Source: Candidatus Poseidoniaceae archaeon | GTDB lineage: Archaea; Thermoplasmatota; Poseidoniia; Poseidoniales; Poseidoniaceae | Reading direction: 5' to 3' | Assembly: GCA_949372645.1 (NCBI GenBank) | Contig: CASIAP010000002.1 | Span: 95,115 to 159,114 of the forward strand | DNA length: 64,000 bases | In this document: positions 38,049 to 53,200 of the stretch, piece after piece | Layout: each line of letters begins with the position of its first letter | Position numbering within the stretch: position 1 is the first letter of the stretch | Program-made: the position numbers and the translations under genes | Notes under the pieces: generated by a model | Database searches by the model: none | Seen by the model: only the letters and a program-made list of their open reading frames with translations | What the model was told of the DNA's origin: nothing

Positions 38049-38436
38049 ATGGCTAAGCGCTTGACGAAGGCACTGCGTGGAAAACGCAGATGGGTCGGTA
38101 TTGAATGCACTTCTCAATTTGAGTCGCGTTCCTCACTCGGTGGACATCTTTCCAGTTTGTTTGATTCCATCGAACACATCATCCACATTCCGTTTGATGG
38201 AATTCTATCCTGCGAACTCTGATGTAGCCATTGCAACAGTTACTGCCTTGGATGGTGATGAACCGCGAGGTTTTGGAATACTTGAGATTCCACATCCCGC
38301 ATACGAGGAAGTCCGACTTTTGATTGAATCAGAGGATTCCTTTTCGAACTACGCAGTTCGTAGCATCACAAGCAGTGGGAAAATCCGGTTGGTGCGTGAA
38401 CGGTTGCATCTTCCACGTCCAAATCGTAATCGTTGA
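38049..38436 (+). CDS. rnp2: RNase P protein component 2 (Pop5-like), frameshifted
   Basis: The first frame, from ATG 38049 (GGAGGAG 13 bases before), encodes RLTKALRGKRRWVGIECTS, close to the start of archaeal Pop5. It then stops. The next frame (open from 38077) carries the rest, with VAIATVTALDGDEPRGFGIL, PHPAYEEVRLLIE and VRSITSSGKIRLVRE, fitting the Pop5 core. A one-base indel between 38150 and 38220 gives about 128 residues, the usual length. Pop5 binds RNase P RNA in tRNA 5' processing. Not a strong family match by motif; could be another small RNA-binding protein. Confidence 0.55.
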
Positions 38437-38475
38437 CACCATCACCTTCATTTGATTTCGCTTGCAGGTTATGCT

Positions 38476-38936
38476 ATGTCTGGAGGCGGAGCTGCACCTG
38501 CGATGAAAATGAGTGACGTCTTCATTCTTCTCGGCAGTGACTTTTTTGGTCAGCGGATTGTTTATCCATGGATTAGTCCAACCAACCCCTCTTGGTACCG
38601 ACGACTGAACCACTTACTTACGGGGCATCTTTGCTGACTGGTGATACGCTTGAATTCAGTGTACGTGCTGAAAATGACTCGACGGTACGTATTGAAATAG
38701 TCAAGGAAGAATGGGGAGGTCGTTTTAGCAGAATCGCCCTTACTAGCCAGGTGGAGATTCAGGTATCAATCGATTTCGAAGCAGATGGAAAAGGATTCTA
38801 TTCCTATACAGTCGAATTTACTGAAGGGTCCGGGGAAGTGGTTGTCGATGTTGATCGCAAATTACTCATAGACTTCATCATCTATCCGCTCGGAATCGTA
38901 TGTTTGATTTTTGGAATTTCACAAGAGAAGGGATGA
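38476..38936 (+). CDS. Small two-helix membrane protein, frameshifted
   Basis: No single frame covers this stretch. The three frames together read as one protein: an N-terminal part near 38476-38515, a hydrophobic helix FFSAVTFLVSGLFIHGLV in another frame (about 38515-38590), then QPTP joining LLVPTTEPLTYGASLLTGD in a third, ending in a second helix LIDFIIYPLGIVCLIFG. Adding one C to CCCC near 38588 joins the last two. The order helix-ectodomain-helix is sensible. Family unknown. Low confidence that the 5' start is correct. Confidence 0.35.
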
Positions 38937-38965
38937 GACAAATGAACGAATCGATAGATGCGGTC

Positions 38966-39765
38966 TTAGAACCACACGACTAATTGTGTGGCATAGTTCG
39001 TCCAAGTGATGTCTTCTCCATCTCCGATCAGATGATTCTTTTCCATTTGGTCTTGAAGAGTAATTCTGGCCATCGTTTTCCACCTGCTCAAATGACATTG
39101 TCATTTTTCTATAGACTGGATTTCCAAGAGACTTTATTCCGTTGGAAAAGGTCGATGAATATCGAGCAACTATCGACTTGACGTTCAAGTCCTTTAATCC
39201 GCGTTTCTGTTCGAACCATGAAGCGACTGCCGCTTGAATTACCGGTTGGAATCGAGAGAGGGTGATTTCAGGATTCGAACTCTTGTAGGGTTGCGATTGA
39301 ATACTCCTCTTTTTGAAATTCTTTTGAGGAGATGTTGCATCCGATGCCGAGAATCACCCGTGGTATCTTTCCACGGCTCAAACCTTCGACTAAGATCCCA
39401 CCAACTTTACGTAGTTCGCCATCGATCGAAAGCAGGACATCATTTGGCCATTTCAACACCTGCGATCTCTGAGGTTCTGTGAGAGTGCAGCGATTGCTTC
39501 ATACAAGGCCAATCCGCCTTGCAGTTGGAGAAGGCCGGGATTTGGCAGTGGTTGAGCGCTCGTGGATGACCCAAGATCCTGCAAAGGCCACGTCTTCATG
39601 CGACCATGGACGTCCTCGGCGTCCCATGGCCTGCTGTTTGCCGGCCTGCTTGTAAAAAACCCCCCTCCTTTCTCATCGGAGTTCAACAACGACGTGTTGG
39701 TTGAATTGATTTCCTCTTCATAAGTCTTTGAATGATGTTGGAAAGGTCTCCAAATCCCGAGAACT
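38966..39765 (-). pseudogene. birA: Biotin-protein ligase (BirA), broken by several frameshifts
   Basis: Six consecutive frame segments on the minus strand give a full BirA order: EEINSTNTSLLN (39.66-39.73 kb), QQAMGRRGRPWS, the GRxGR ATP-binding motif (39.54-39.65), GGLALYEAIAALS (39.45-39.54), LKWPNDVLLSIDGELRKVGG with VILGIGCN (39268-39459), a C-terminal part IVARYSSTFSNGI (39.07-39.26), then ARITLQDQ to DGEDITWTNYATQLVVWF. Each join needs only one- or two-base changes, some by homopolymers. BirA charges the biotin carrier encoded at 19.4 kb and would be essential, so sequence error is more likely than loss of function. Called pseudogene only as observed. Confidence 0.7.
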
Positions 39766-40566
39766 TCCAAACATTCGTCATCATCAAATGTGTGTGTTGT
39801 GATTGTTCGAACTGCAAATCCATTTCGTAGGCAGAGTGTTCGTGCGAGCCTTTCCTCTCTCGTTCTGCGATACAAGGAGGTACACGACTCCATCATCGGC
39901 GAGAATATTCGAAGTTTGGAGCTGATGCAAGAGGCGATTCAACGAGGCCTTTGTCATCTGTGTCCGAGCAGTGCGGCTTCTTCGAGAGGACCCAGATGCT
40001 GAGTATTTATTTCAGGCATCAAGTAGGGGAGATTCCAAACGATCACATCGTGAGGGTGCATCGCCTGCCCATTGCTGAACTTCACCATCATTCTTCAGGG
40101 CCAGGACCACCCTCTCGAACATCGAGTTCGAGGTTGTTGCTTTGAGCGGAATTCCTGACTGCTTGCAACGGCATAGGGGTTGATGTCACACGCTGTTACC
40201 GAGAATCCAAGTTGTGCAGCAAAAAGTGAAATTGCACCAGATCCACAGCCGATTTCAAGCAATCGCTTTCCGTTTGGATTTGGATAGTCCATCACCACCT
40301 GTGCGAGGACATCCGTGTCCTCTCTTGGAGGGTACACGGTTGGAGGTATGGTGAGGTTGATTTTACGACTTTGAGGTGTGACCCAGACAGCTGTTTTGCG
40401 ACTCTATTCAATCGCTCAATTTCTTGCTCGGCGTCATTCGACCCGAAGTATTCATCGATAGGCATTTGGTTCGATTGGGGCCAACCTTTCGGAGTCTTTA
40501 TGACTATCCAATCGGACCAAATCGTGCAACCCGAGCCTCAAACCAGTGTTCAAGGCTTTTTACATT
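39745..40566 (-). pseudogene. HemK/PrmC-like methyltransferase, broken by several frameshifts
   Basis: Minus-strand segments in different frames: SLEHWFEARVARFGPIG (about 40.51-40.56 kb), WPQSNQMPIDEYFGSNDAEQ (40.36-40.50), TVYPPREDTDVLAQVV with LLEIGCGSGAISL and CDINPYAV (40.14-40.36), NNLELDVREGGPGPEE, DVIVWNLPYLMPEI with LGPLEEAALL (39.95-40.06), and ADDGVVYLLVSQNE then GFAVRTITTHTFDDDECLEV. SAM motif GCGSG and an NLPY in place of the usual NPPY indicate a HemK-type enzyme that methylates a Gln or DNA/protein substrate. The 5' extension may belong to a separate gene. At least five indels. Exact ends are uncertain. Confidence 0.6.
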
Positions 40567-40668
40567 TGACTTAATGCATCGACTCCTCTACGAAACTATG
40601 CCACCGGATGCTTGCGTAAGGTATAAGAACAGTTTCAAAGTCGGCCAAAAAGCCCAAGTTGCTATTTT

Positions 40669-40742
40669 GGGCCTGTAGCTCAGTCAGGTAGAGCGTCGGA
40701 CTTTTAATCCGATGGTCGCGGGTTCGAACCCCGTCAGGCCCG
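40669..40742 (+). tRNA. tRNA-Lys, anticodon TTT
   Basis: 74 nt with full cloverleaf: 7-bp acceptor GGGCCTG/CAGGCCC and G as discriminator, D arm CTCAGTCAGGTAGAGC, anticodon stem TCGGA/TCCGA around loop CTTTTAA (TTT), and T arm with GTTCGAACC. CCA is not encoded. A TATAAG element at 40622-40627, about 45 bases upstream, could be its promoter and would give a short leader. It lies 49 bases before rpoH. Confidence 0.95.
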
Positions 40743-40791
40743 CCTGACTGGGCTGCCGGCTCAAAATGGTAGGGTCGATCGGGGTCTGAGC

Positions 40792-41442
40792 ATGGTAGTA
40801 AAAAGCGCAACAAAGAAACGACTCATGGAACTCGGTGTTTCAGAAGAGTTCGCACATAAATTAGCAACAGACCGAAACATGACTGACATTAAGGCCATGT
40901 CTTCAGATGAAGTCGCCTCTACACTTGGTGTTTCCAAAGATTCAGAACAATTCATCAGCACCATGTCGGTCATTGCCGAACAAGGTTCTCGTCGACGTTC
41001 CAAGTCCAAGAGCAAGAAAATCACCATTCGTGCAAAGGCTATTGATGATTTCGACCGTCCAGAAATTACCATGCGTTTCAACGCACTCAACCATCATCTG
41101 GTTCCACATCAAGAACTGGTTGGAGCAGCAAATATCTCCGTTGAAGATCAATTCGCTATCGAAAGCGAGGAACTCGCTCCATGGGAAATGATTCATCCTG
41201 ATGAAGAAACAGGCGAACCACGACTTGCAAAGGAATGGTTGCCAAAAATCCTCATCACTGACCCTGTTGTGCAAGTCATTAAGGAAATGGCTGAGAATGC
41301 AGACAATGCTCGTCTTGCAGCTGACCCAGAACACAAACCACTCGCCGCAGGTTGGATTGCTGACCGTGTCGTTAAAGTTATCCGCCAATCACCATCGGCG
41401 GGTAGAACAGTTGCTTATCGGCTTATTGTAGAGGGGAACTAA
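40792..41442 (+). CDS. rpoH: RNA polymerase subunit H with an added N-terminal domain
   Basis: 216 residues, much longer than the usual archaeal RpoH of about 80. The C-terminal part matches RpoH/Rpb5: HHLVPHQELV, then LPKILITDPVVQVI, and DRVVKVIRQSPSAGRTVAYR. The first 60 residues ([20 protein letters not shown]) are nearly identical to the start of RpoA'' in the same operon. A basic linker (SRRRSKSKSKK) follows. Two insertions lie between HHLVPHQ and LPKI and before the last motif. RpoH is part of the jaw that grips downstream DNA. Stop at 41440-41442 overlaps the rpoB ribosome-binding site. Confidence 0.93.
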   Translation: MVVKSATKKRLMELGVSEEFAHKLATDRNMTDIKAMSSDEVASTLGVSKDSEQFISTMSVIAEQGSRRRSKSKSKKITIRAKAIDDFDRPEITMRFNALNHHLVPHQELVGAANISVEDQFAIESEELAPWEMIHPDEETGEPRLAKEWLPKILITDPVVQVIKEMAENADNARLAADPEHKPLAAGWIADRVVKVIRQSPSAGRTVAYRLIVEGN

Positions 41443-41448
41443 GGAGGT
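41441..41448 (+). promoter_or_regulatory. rpoB ribosome-binding site overlapping rpoH stop
   Basis: AAGGAGGT, the perfect Shine-Dalgarno complement, lies 6 bases before rpoB ATG 41455 and shares two bases with the rpoH TAA. It shows this genome uses Shine-Dalgarno initiation within operons, while some single genes appear leaderless. Confidence 0.85.
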
Positions 41449-41454
41449 ATTAAT

Positions 41455-44400
41455 ATGCAAGAAATTATTCAATCATTTTTCAAAGAACGTAGCCTCGTCA
41501 ACCACCAACTCGCTTCCTATGACGATTGTATTCCGTCAGGCGACAACACCATCTCTCGTATGGAAAAAATCATTCGCAACATCCGTGTTGGAACCGATGA
41601 AGAAATCCACGATGATGAAGGCGGTTACATCAAACTCGACGTCGTCGATCACGACATCACCATCCGTTTGAAGAACATCAAACTCGGTGAACCAACGATT
41701 CGTGAAGCAAACGGCGCTGAACATCCATCGACCCCTATGGAATGCCGACTACGAAAGTTGACTTACATGTCTCCAGTCACCATCGATTTCCAAATATCTC
41801 GCAATGGCGTACCATCTCCAATCGAAACCGGCGTTCAAGTCGGTAGCATGCCAATTATGGTCCGTTCGACTCGTTGTAACCTTCATGCAAAGCACATTGC
41901 TGGAGAACGTCAATTGTATCCAACAACCTCAACTGAAGATTCAGCTTTGTGGGACGACTTGCTCCGAAAGCGTGGCGAAGACCCTCTCGACCCTGGAGGC
42001 TACTTCATCATTAATGGAACAGAACGTGTCTTGATTTCAATGGAAGACCTTGCACCAAACCGTGTAACTGTTGAAATCAACAAGCGCTATGCAAAGCGAA
42101 CTGAAGTTGCAAAGATTTTCTCACAAAAAGACGGAATGCGCAAACCACTGAATGTTGAAAAGCGCCGTGACGGTATGCTCATGGTCAAAATCAGCACCGC
42201 AGGAACAACTGCAATTCCAGTTGTCTTGTTAATGCGTGCTCTTGGTATTGAAAACGACCAAGAAGTATTCCAGACTGTTGCAGGTCCTACTGAGACCTTC
42301 AAGTATATCGTGGCAAACCTCAACGAAGTCAATGATAATGAAGAGTATGCTGTTCAATCTATGGTTGAAGCACACGAATGGTTGCAAAAGAAATTCGCAG
42401 CTGGCCAACAGAAAGAATACCGAGAACAACGTGTCAATCAATTGCTTGACCGTGAACTCCTCCCTCACTTGGGCGACCAACCGACCGACCGTAAGAAGAA
42501 GGCAATTTTCCTTGGCCGTATCGTTCGCCAAGTTCTCGAGATGGCTTTGACCAACCGTGAACCAAACGACAAGGACCACTATGCGAACAAGCGTGTTCGT
42601 CTTGCAGGCGATCTCATCGAAGACTTGTTCCGTGTTTCATCAGGCCAACTTGCTCGTGACTTGAAGTATCAACTTGAACGACACCACAACCGTAAGCGAG
42701 AGTTGAAAATCACTTCTTGTCTACGACCTGACGTTTTGACCTCAAAGATCATGCACGCATTGGCAACAGGAAACTGGGTCGGTGGACGTTCTGGTGTCAG
42801 CCAATTGCTTGACCGAACAACCTACCTTGCATCCCTCTCCCATATGCGTCGTGTCACCTCACCTTTGGTTCGAAGCCAACCTCACTTCGAAGCTCGTGAC
42901 CTGCACCCTACACAATGGGGCCGCTTGTGTCCGAACGAAACACCTGAAGGTCAGAACTGTGGTCTTGTAAAGAATGCAGCTCAAATGATTGACATCTCAG
43001 AACACATCAGTGAAGTCGAAGTTCGTGAACAACTCGATGAACTTGATGTGAACAGTGAACTTGAAGACTGGAGCTCCGGCGACCGAATTCACGTTAACGG
43101 TGACATCTATGGTATTCACAAGAACGGTAAGAATTTGGTTCGCCACTTCAAATCCGCTCGCCGACGTGGAACTATACCTGCTGAAGTCTCTATCCGTCAC
43201 GATAAGGAAAACAAGGACATCTTCATCAATACTGACAAGGGACGTATCTTGCGTCCTCTCGTTGTTCTTTACGACGGTGCTCCACGCTTAACTGGTCAAC
43301 ACCTCCAAGCACTTCGTGATGGTGAAATGACATTCAAGAACTTGGTCAATGACGGTGTCGTTGAATGGGTCGATGCAGAAGAAGAAGAAGATCTTCTCAT
43401 TGCAGCTCGACCATTCGTTCTTCCTGAAACCATCCCATCAGGTCCATTCGAAGGACGCCCGCTTACTAACGAAAACGTTGAATGGGTTAACCTTGGAGAA
43501 CCTGGCGCAACTGAAGCACTACTACGTGCTAAGGTTCGTATGCCAAACGGTGCTTGGGAATCAGCTGAAGTTTCTGTGCCATTGTTGTATGATGAAGAAT
43601 ACACGCACTGTGAAATCGACCCTCAACTCGTGTTGGGTGTTTGTGCTTCCTTGATTCCTTACCCAGAACACAACTCAACACCTCGTGTTACTGGTGGTAC
43701 TGCAATGGTCAAGCAATCTCTTGGTCTACCGAGTTCAAACTACCGAATGCGTCCCGATACACGTGCTCACATTTTGCACTACACACAGACTTCGATTACT
43801 CGAACAGCAGCTATGGAATCAACTCACTTCGATGAGCGACCTGGTGGTCAAAACTTCATCGTTGCGATTATGTCTCTTCATGGCTACAACATGCAAGACG
43901 CTGTCATCATCAACAAAGGTTCAATCGATCGTGCACTTGGTCGTTCAACCTTTAACCGAACCTACAACGCAGAACGTCGTCGGTTCCCTGGTGGTCAGGT
44001 CGAAGAAATCGAAAAGCCAGGCAGTTCTTTGCAAGAAGTCAAGGGTCTCAAGCCAGAAGAGGCTTACCGACACTTGGAAGCTGATGGTCTACCATTGCCT
44101 GAGATGTATCTCGAAGGTGGAGATGTGCTTGTTGGTAAAACAAGTCCTCCTCGTTTCCTCGAAGAATCTGCAGGTGGAGCTTTCCTCCTTGCTCAAGAAC
44201 GTCGGGAATCATCAATGCTTGTTCGCCATGGCGAAAAAGGATATGTTGACAACGTCTATGTTACCGAATCACTTGACTCCGGTCGTTTGGTCCGTGTAAT
44301 GGTTCGAAGCCACAAGATCCCTGAAGTTGGGGACAAATTTGCTTCACGACACGGTCAAAAAGGTGTCATTGGGCGCCTTGTTGAACCAGAAGACATGCCA

Positions 44401-45062
44401 TTCACATCCGATGGTATCGTACCTGATTTGGTCATTAACCCACACGCTATTCCTTCTCGAATGACTGTGGCCCACGTTTTGGAAATGATTGGTGGAAAGG
44501 TCGGAGCTATGGAAGGACGTCGTATTGATGCGACTGCATTCCGTGGTGAAAAGGAAAGCAGCCTTCGTGATGGACTTGTTCGTAACGGACTTGCACACAC
44601 TGGCCGTGAAACCATGATTAACGGTGAAACTGGAGAAGTGTATCCTGCAGACATCTTCATCGGTTGTATTTACTACCAACGATTGCACCACTTGGTGTCT
44701 TCAAAGATTCACGCTCGTTCCCGAGGTCGTGTCCAAATTCTAACCCGTCAACCTACAGAAGGTCGAGCCCGCCAAGGTGGTCTCCGATTCGGTGAGATGG
44801 AACGTGACTGTTTGATTGCCCATGGAGCTTCCATGGTCATCAAAGACCGCTTGCTCGATGAGTCCGATGGTATTGACATGTATGTCTGTGCTCAATCGGG
44901 TCACATTGCGTGGTACGATCCAAAACGTCGCACCTATGTCAGCCCAATCCATGGTGATGGTGCTGAAGTCTACAAAGTACAAACCTCATATGCATTCAAG
45001 CTGCTCTTAGACGAAATGAAGAGTTTAGGTGTGGCCATGCGTCTTGAACTGGAGGACCGAAG

Positions 45063-45066
<4 letters not shown>
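41455..45066 (+). CDS. rpoB: RNA polymerase subunit B
   Basis: 1203 residues as one unsplit subunit (unlike halobacteria and methanogens, which split B). Rpb2-type motifs visible: LTYMSPVTIDF-like N terminus, GGYFIINGTERVLIS, RDLHPTQWGRLCPNETPEGQ, GYNMQDAVIINKGSIDR, GDKFASRHGQKGVIGR, and the C-terminal GGLRFGEMERDCLIAHGAS. It binds the active-site region with A'. The C-terminal zinc ribbon is degenerate: VCAQSGHIAWYDPK...YVSPIHGD keeps only one of four usual Cys. Stop overlaps rpoA1 start by 4 bases. Confidence 0.97.
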
Positions 45067-49831
<4,765 letters not shown>

Positions 49832-49862
49832 TTTTCTACCCATGAGAAACGATGTGGAGTAT

Positions 49863-49867
49863 GGAGG
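49863..49867 (+). promoter_or_regulatory. rpl30e ribosome-binding site
   Basis: GGAGG, 8 bases before ATG 49876; it supports the chosen start. Confidence 0.6.
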
Positions 49868-49875
49868 AATAAAAT

Positions 49876-50175
49876 ATGGATCTAAACCGACAATTGAAGA
49901 ATGCAATCACAACTGGAAACCTACGATTTGGACAACGTCAAGCACTCGATGCGTGTGCTCGAGGTGAAGCTAAATTGGTTATTTTCGCTGCAAACTGTCC
50001 TACTGAGTTTATTGATGAACTACACGCGAGTCACCCTGAAGTGACTAAGTTCCGTGCAATCCTTGTCAACCGTGAACTTGGTATTGCATGCAGCAAGCCG
50101 TTTTCAGTTTCGACAATCAGTATCATTGATGCTGGAGACAGTGACTTACTTCAACTCGAGACGAATCTTGAGTGA
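49876..50175 (+). CDS. rpl30e: Ribosomal protein L30e
   Basis: 99 residues, the usual length. L30e/L7Ae-fold: LRFGQRQALDACARGEAKLVIFAANCP and FRAILVNRELGIACSKPFSVSTISIIDAG. It binds kink-turn RNA in the large ribosomal subunit. Position after rpoA2 is standard for archaea. The genes that usually follow (nusA, rps12, rps7) are absent here; the next gene is a surface protein. Confidence 0.92.
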   Translation: MDLNRQLKNAITTGNLRFGQRQALDACARGEAKLVIFAANCPTEFIDELHASHPEVTKFRAILVNRELGIACSKPFSVSTISIIDAGDSDLLQLETNLE

Positions 50176-50253
50176 GTATTTCGGCCTACTTGCCAACTTT
50201 ACTTGGCATCATAGAAGCAAAGGTTTGATGTTCATCGACGTTATGGTTCTGTT

Positions 50254-53200
50254 ATGCGCCCTTTGCTTGCATCCGTCTCAGCAGTCTTGATTTGCTTCTT
50301 GATGCTTTCATCATTGGTCATCCTTGAACATTCGAATTCAATTTCCGATGACCTTGAAGCTACCGGTTCTGAGCCAATTCAATTTACGTCTGCACGGGCC
50401 TCTTCGGCTTCATTTATCTCTTCAGGTGGCTCATCGACTCAGAGCATCGACAGCGCTCATATTGTAGCAGACCCCTTCGATGGTTGGATTATTGGCTCTG
50501 AATACAATACGACCTTGACTTTTGGCACGAACACACTCCAACCGACTTCGCCCTATGGTGGTACATACGGCGAATTTTTCTTAGCTACCATCGATAGTGC
50601 TGGTACTTGGCAGTCAGTCTTTGGAGCAGATCATAGTTATGGTGCAGGTGGCCTCTCTTTCCTTACCGATGTTTCAGTCGATGATTTTGGTGATATCATT
50701 ATAACTGGATATTACTATGGTGAAATCTCCTTTTCTGGTGGTATGGGTAATCCACCTTCAGTTCTTTCAAACACCAATTCTGGTTATTTCTTTGAAGGTT
50801 TTATCGCTAAAGCAGATAGCATGGGGAATTGGCTTTGGGCAAACGGCTTTGTTACGCAGGTGAATGGTTCTGGCGAATACAGTTTGGCCAAGGGCGTTCA
50901 AGCCGATATGGCTGGCGACGTCTTCATCACTGGTGAGTTCGAGGGTGAAACAGACTTCGGCGGTTCTATTCTTAATGTCTCGAGCACACAAGTTTTCATC
51001 GCAAAGTATTCAGGAATAGACGGCGCACTCGAGTGGGTTATCGATGGTGGCGGAATTGGTACAAACGCTGTCTTTGATTTGGCAGTAACTCCAACTGGTG
51101 GAATCAAATTGGCAACCATCTCCGATGGCTTTGCGCAATGGGGGTCCTCAAGTTATATTGCGGTTGGAGCAATCGATGCTGTGATTGTAGAAATCGACCC
51201 CTCAGGAGCGGTTCTCAATCTCAACGGAATTGGCTCGAATGCCCAACAAACGATTGTAACCGATATCAAAATTGACTCTTCGGGAGATACCTATCTTGGG
51301 GGAACCTTTGGAGGTACTATTTCGAACAGTGGTTGGACTGCAACTGCAGTGCATGGAGCAAACGATGTCTTTGTAGCTCGAAGTGCAGTTTCGACTTCCA
51401 ACAGTTGGGCCTTCATCTCAGGTTCAAGTGCATACGATGAGCCTCAAGCATTCGCAGTTACCTCAACAGGCATGGTTGTCTATGGTGGTTTCCTCACTGC
51501 AGCACATACTGCTGGAACATCGACAATGGTTCCTTCAAACCACGATGGCTATGTCGTCGGTGTTTCATCGACAGGTACCCTTGATTGGACGGAGACTGTT
51601 GGTGGGTCTGGATATGACTATGTTTTGGCCATGAGCGTCAATGCTAATGATGAAATTGGTATTGGTGGTACATATTCTGGCTCGATGACCCATGATGGAA
51701 CTACTTTGACTTCAAGCGGCGCTCGAGATGCCTACGTTTGGGTGTTTGACCCCACATCACTGCAAGATTCTGATGGCGACAGTATTGTCGATGTCGATGA
51801 CAACTGTCCAAATGTATCCAATCCGAGTCAAGCCAATACCGATGGTGATGCTTTCGGTGATGCATGTGATTCTGATGATGACAATGATGGTTTAACGGAT
51901 AATTATCCTGATTATTGTCCGCGTAATAGTGAAACGAATTGGACCAGTGCTCAAAACATTGACACTCCGGGGGATTCCACCGATTGGGACAACGATGGAT
52001 GTAAGGATGATACAAATGAAGACCTCGATGATGATAACGACCAAGTGCTTGATGTCAACGATGCATGTCCTTACACCTCCTATAGCCCCCCTCGTCCATC
52101 CTGGATATCAGATTCAACCACTGACCTCGATGGTGATGGATGTCGAGACATTGATGAAGACACCGATGATGATGCAGATACATTCGATGATAGCATCGAT
52201 GATTGCCCTACCTTCGCAGGAACTTCCACCAATGGTTCAACTGGTTGCCTCGATACCGATGGAGATAGTTGGGCGGACTCAAATGATGATTGTCCCAATC
52301 AAGCTGGTAATTCGACTCTTGCCGGTACAATCGCATGTCCTGACAACGATGGAGACGGTTGGGCAAATATTGATGATGCATTCCCCGATGAAGTCACTCA
52401 ATGGGCAGACATCGACGATGATGGTTATGGAGATCAGCCAGAAGGAGTGAATCCTGATGCTTGTCCTAGCGTTGCCGGGACTTCCACTTTCGACCGTTTA
52501 GGATGTTTTGACAGTGATGAGGATGGCTACTCGGATTCAGATGCAACTTGGAATGCTGGAAGCGGAGCAGATTACTTCCCGAATGATCCCACTCAATGGA
52601 CCGACTTTGATGATGATGGTTTTGGAGACAACTGGGGTAATTCCACTTGGACTGACCGTCAGTCTTCTTGGCCCGGTGAAATGGTAACAGATGCAACAAC
52701 CCAAGATGCTTGCCCTATCCGTGCTGGCACTTCTTGGAAAGCTGACACTTTTGGCTGTCCAGATTCAGATGGTGATGGCTGGTATGATTTGATGGACGCT
52801 TTCGCAAATGATGCAACTCAATGGGAAGATGCCGATATGGATGGTTACGGCGATAATGCCTCAGGTAACGAACCTGATGCTTGCCCTTTAATTCCAGGTA
52901 ACTCTACTTCTGATCGTTTTGGTTGTATTGACACCGACGGTGATGGCTACTCAAATGCAGATTTATCTTGGGGCTATGACATGGGTGGCGATGCTTTGCC
53001 AAATGAACCGACCCAATGGGCAGATGGAGACAACGATGGTTATGGAGAGAATCCTAACGGGCTTACTCCTGACGCTTGTCCAACCGTTCGAGACACCTCT
53101 TTCATCGATCGCTTCGGTTGTAAAGACACTGATGGTGATGGAATTTCCGACCCGGATGATGTTTGGACGCTTGCTGACGGAGCTGATGCTTGTGCTGCAG

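Noticed and set aside
40371..40678. Plus-strand frames before the tRNA
   Set aside because: They are antisense to the minus-strand methyltransferase segments, without ribosome-binding sites or recognisable products.
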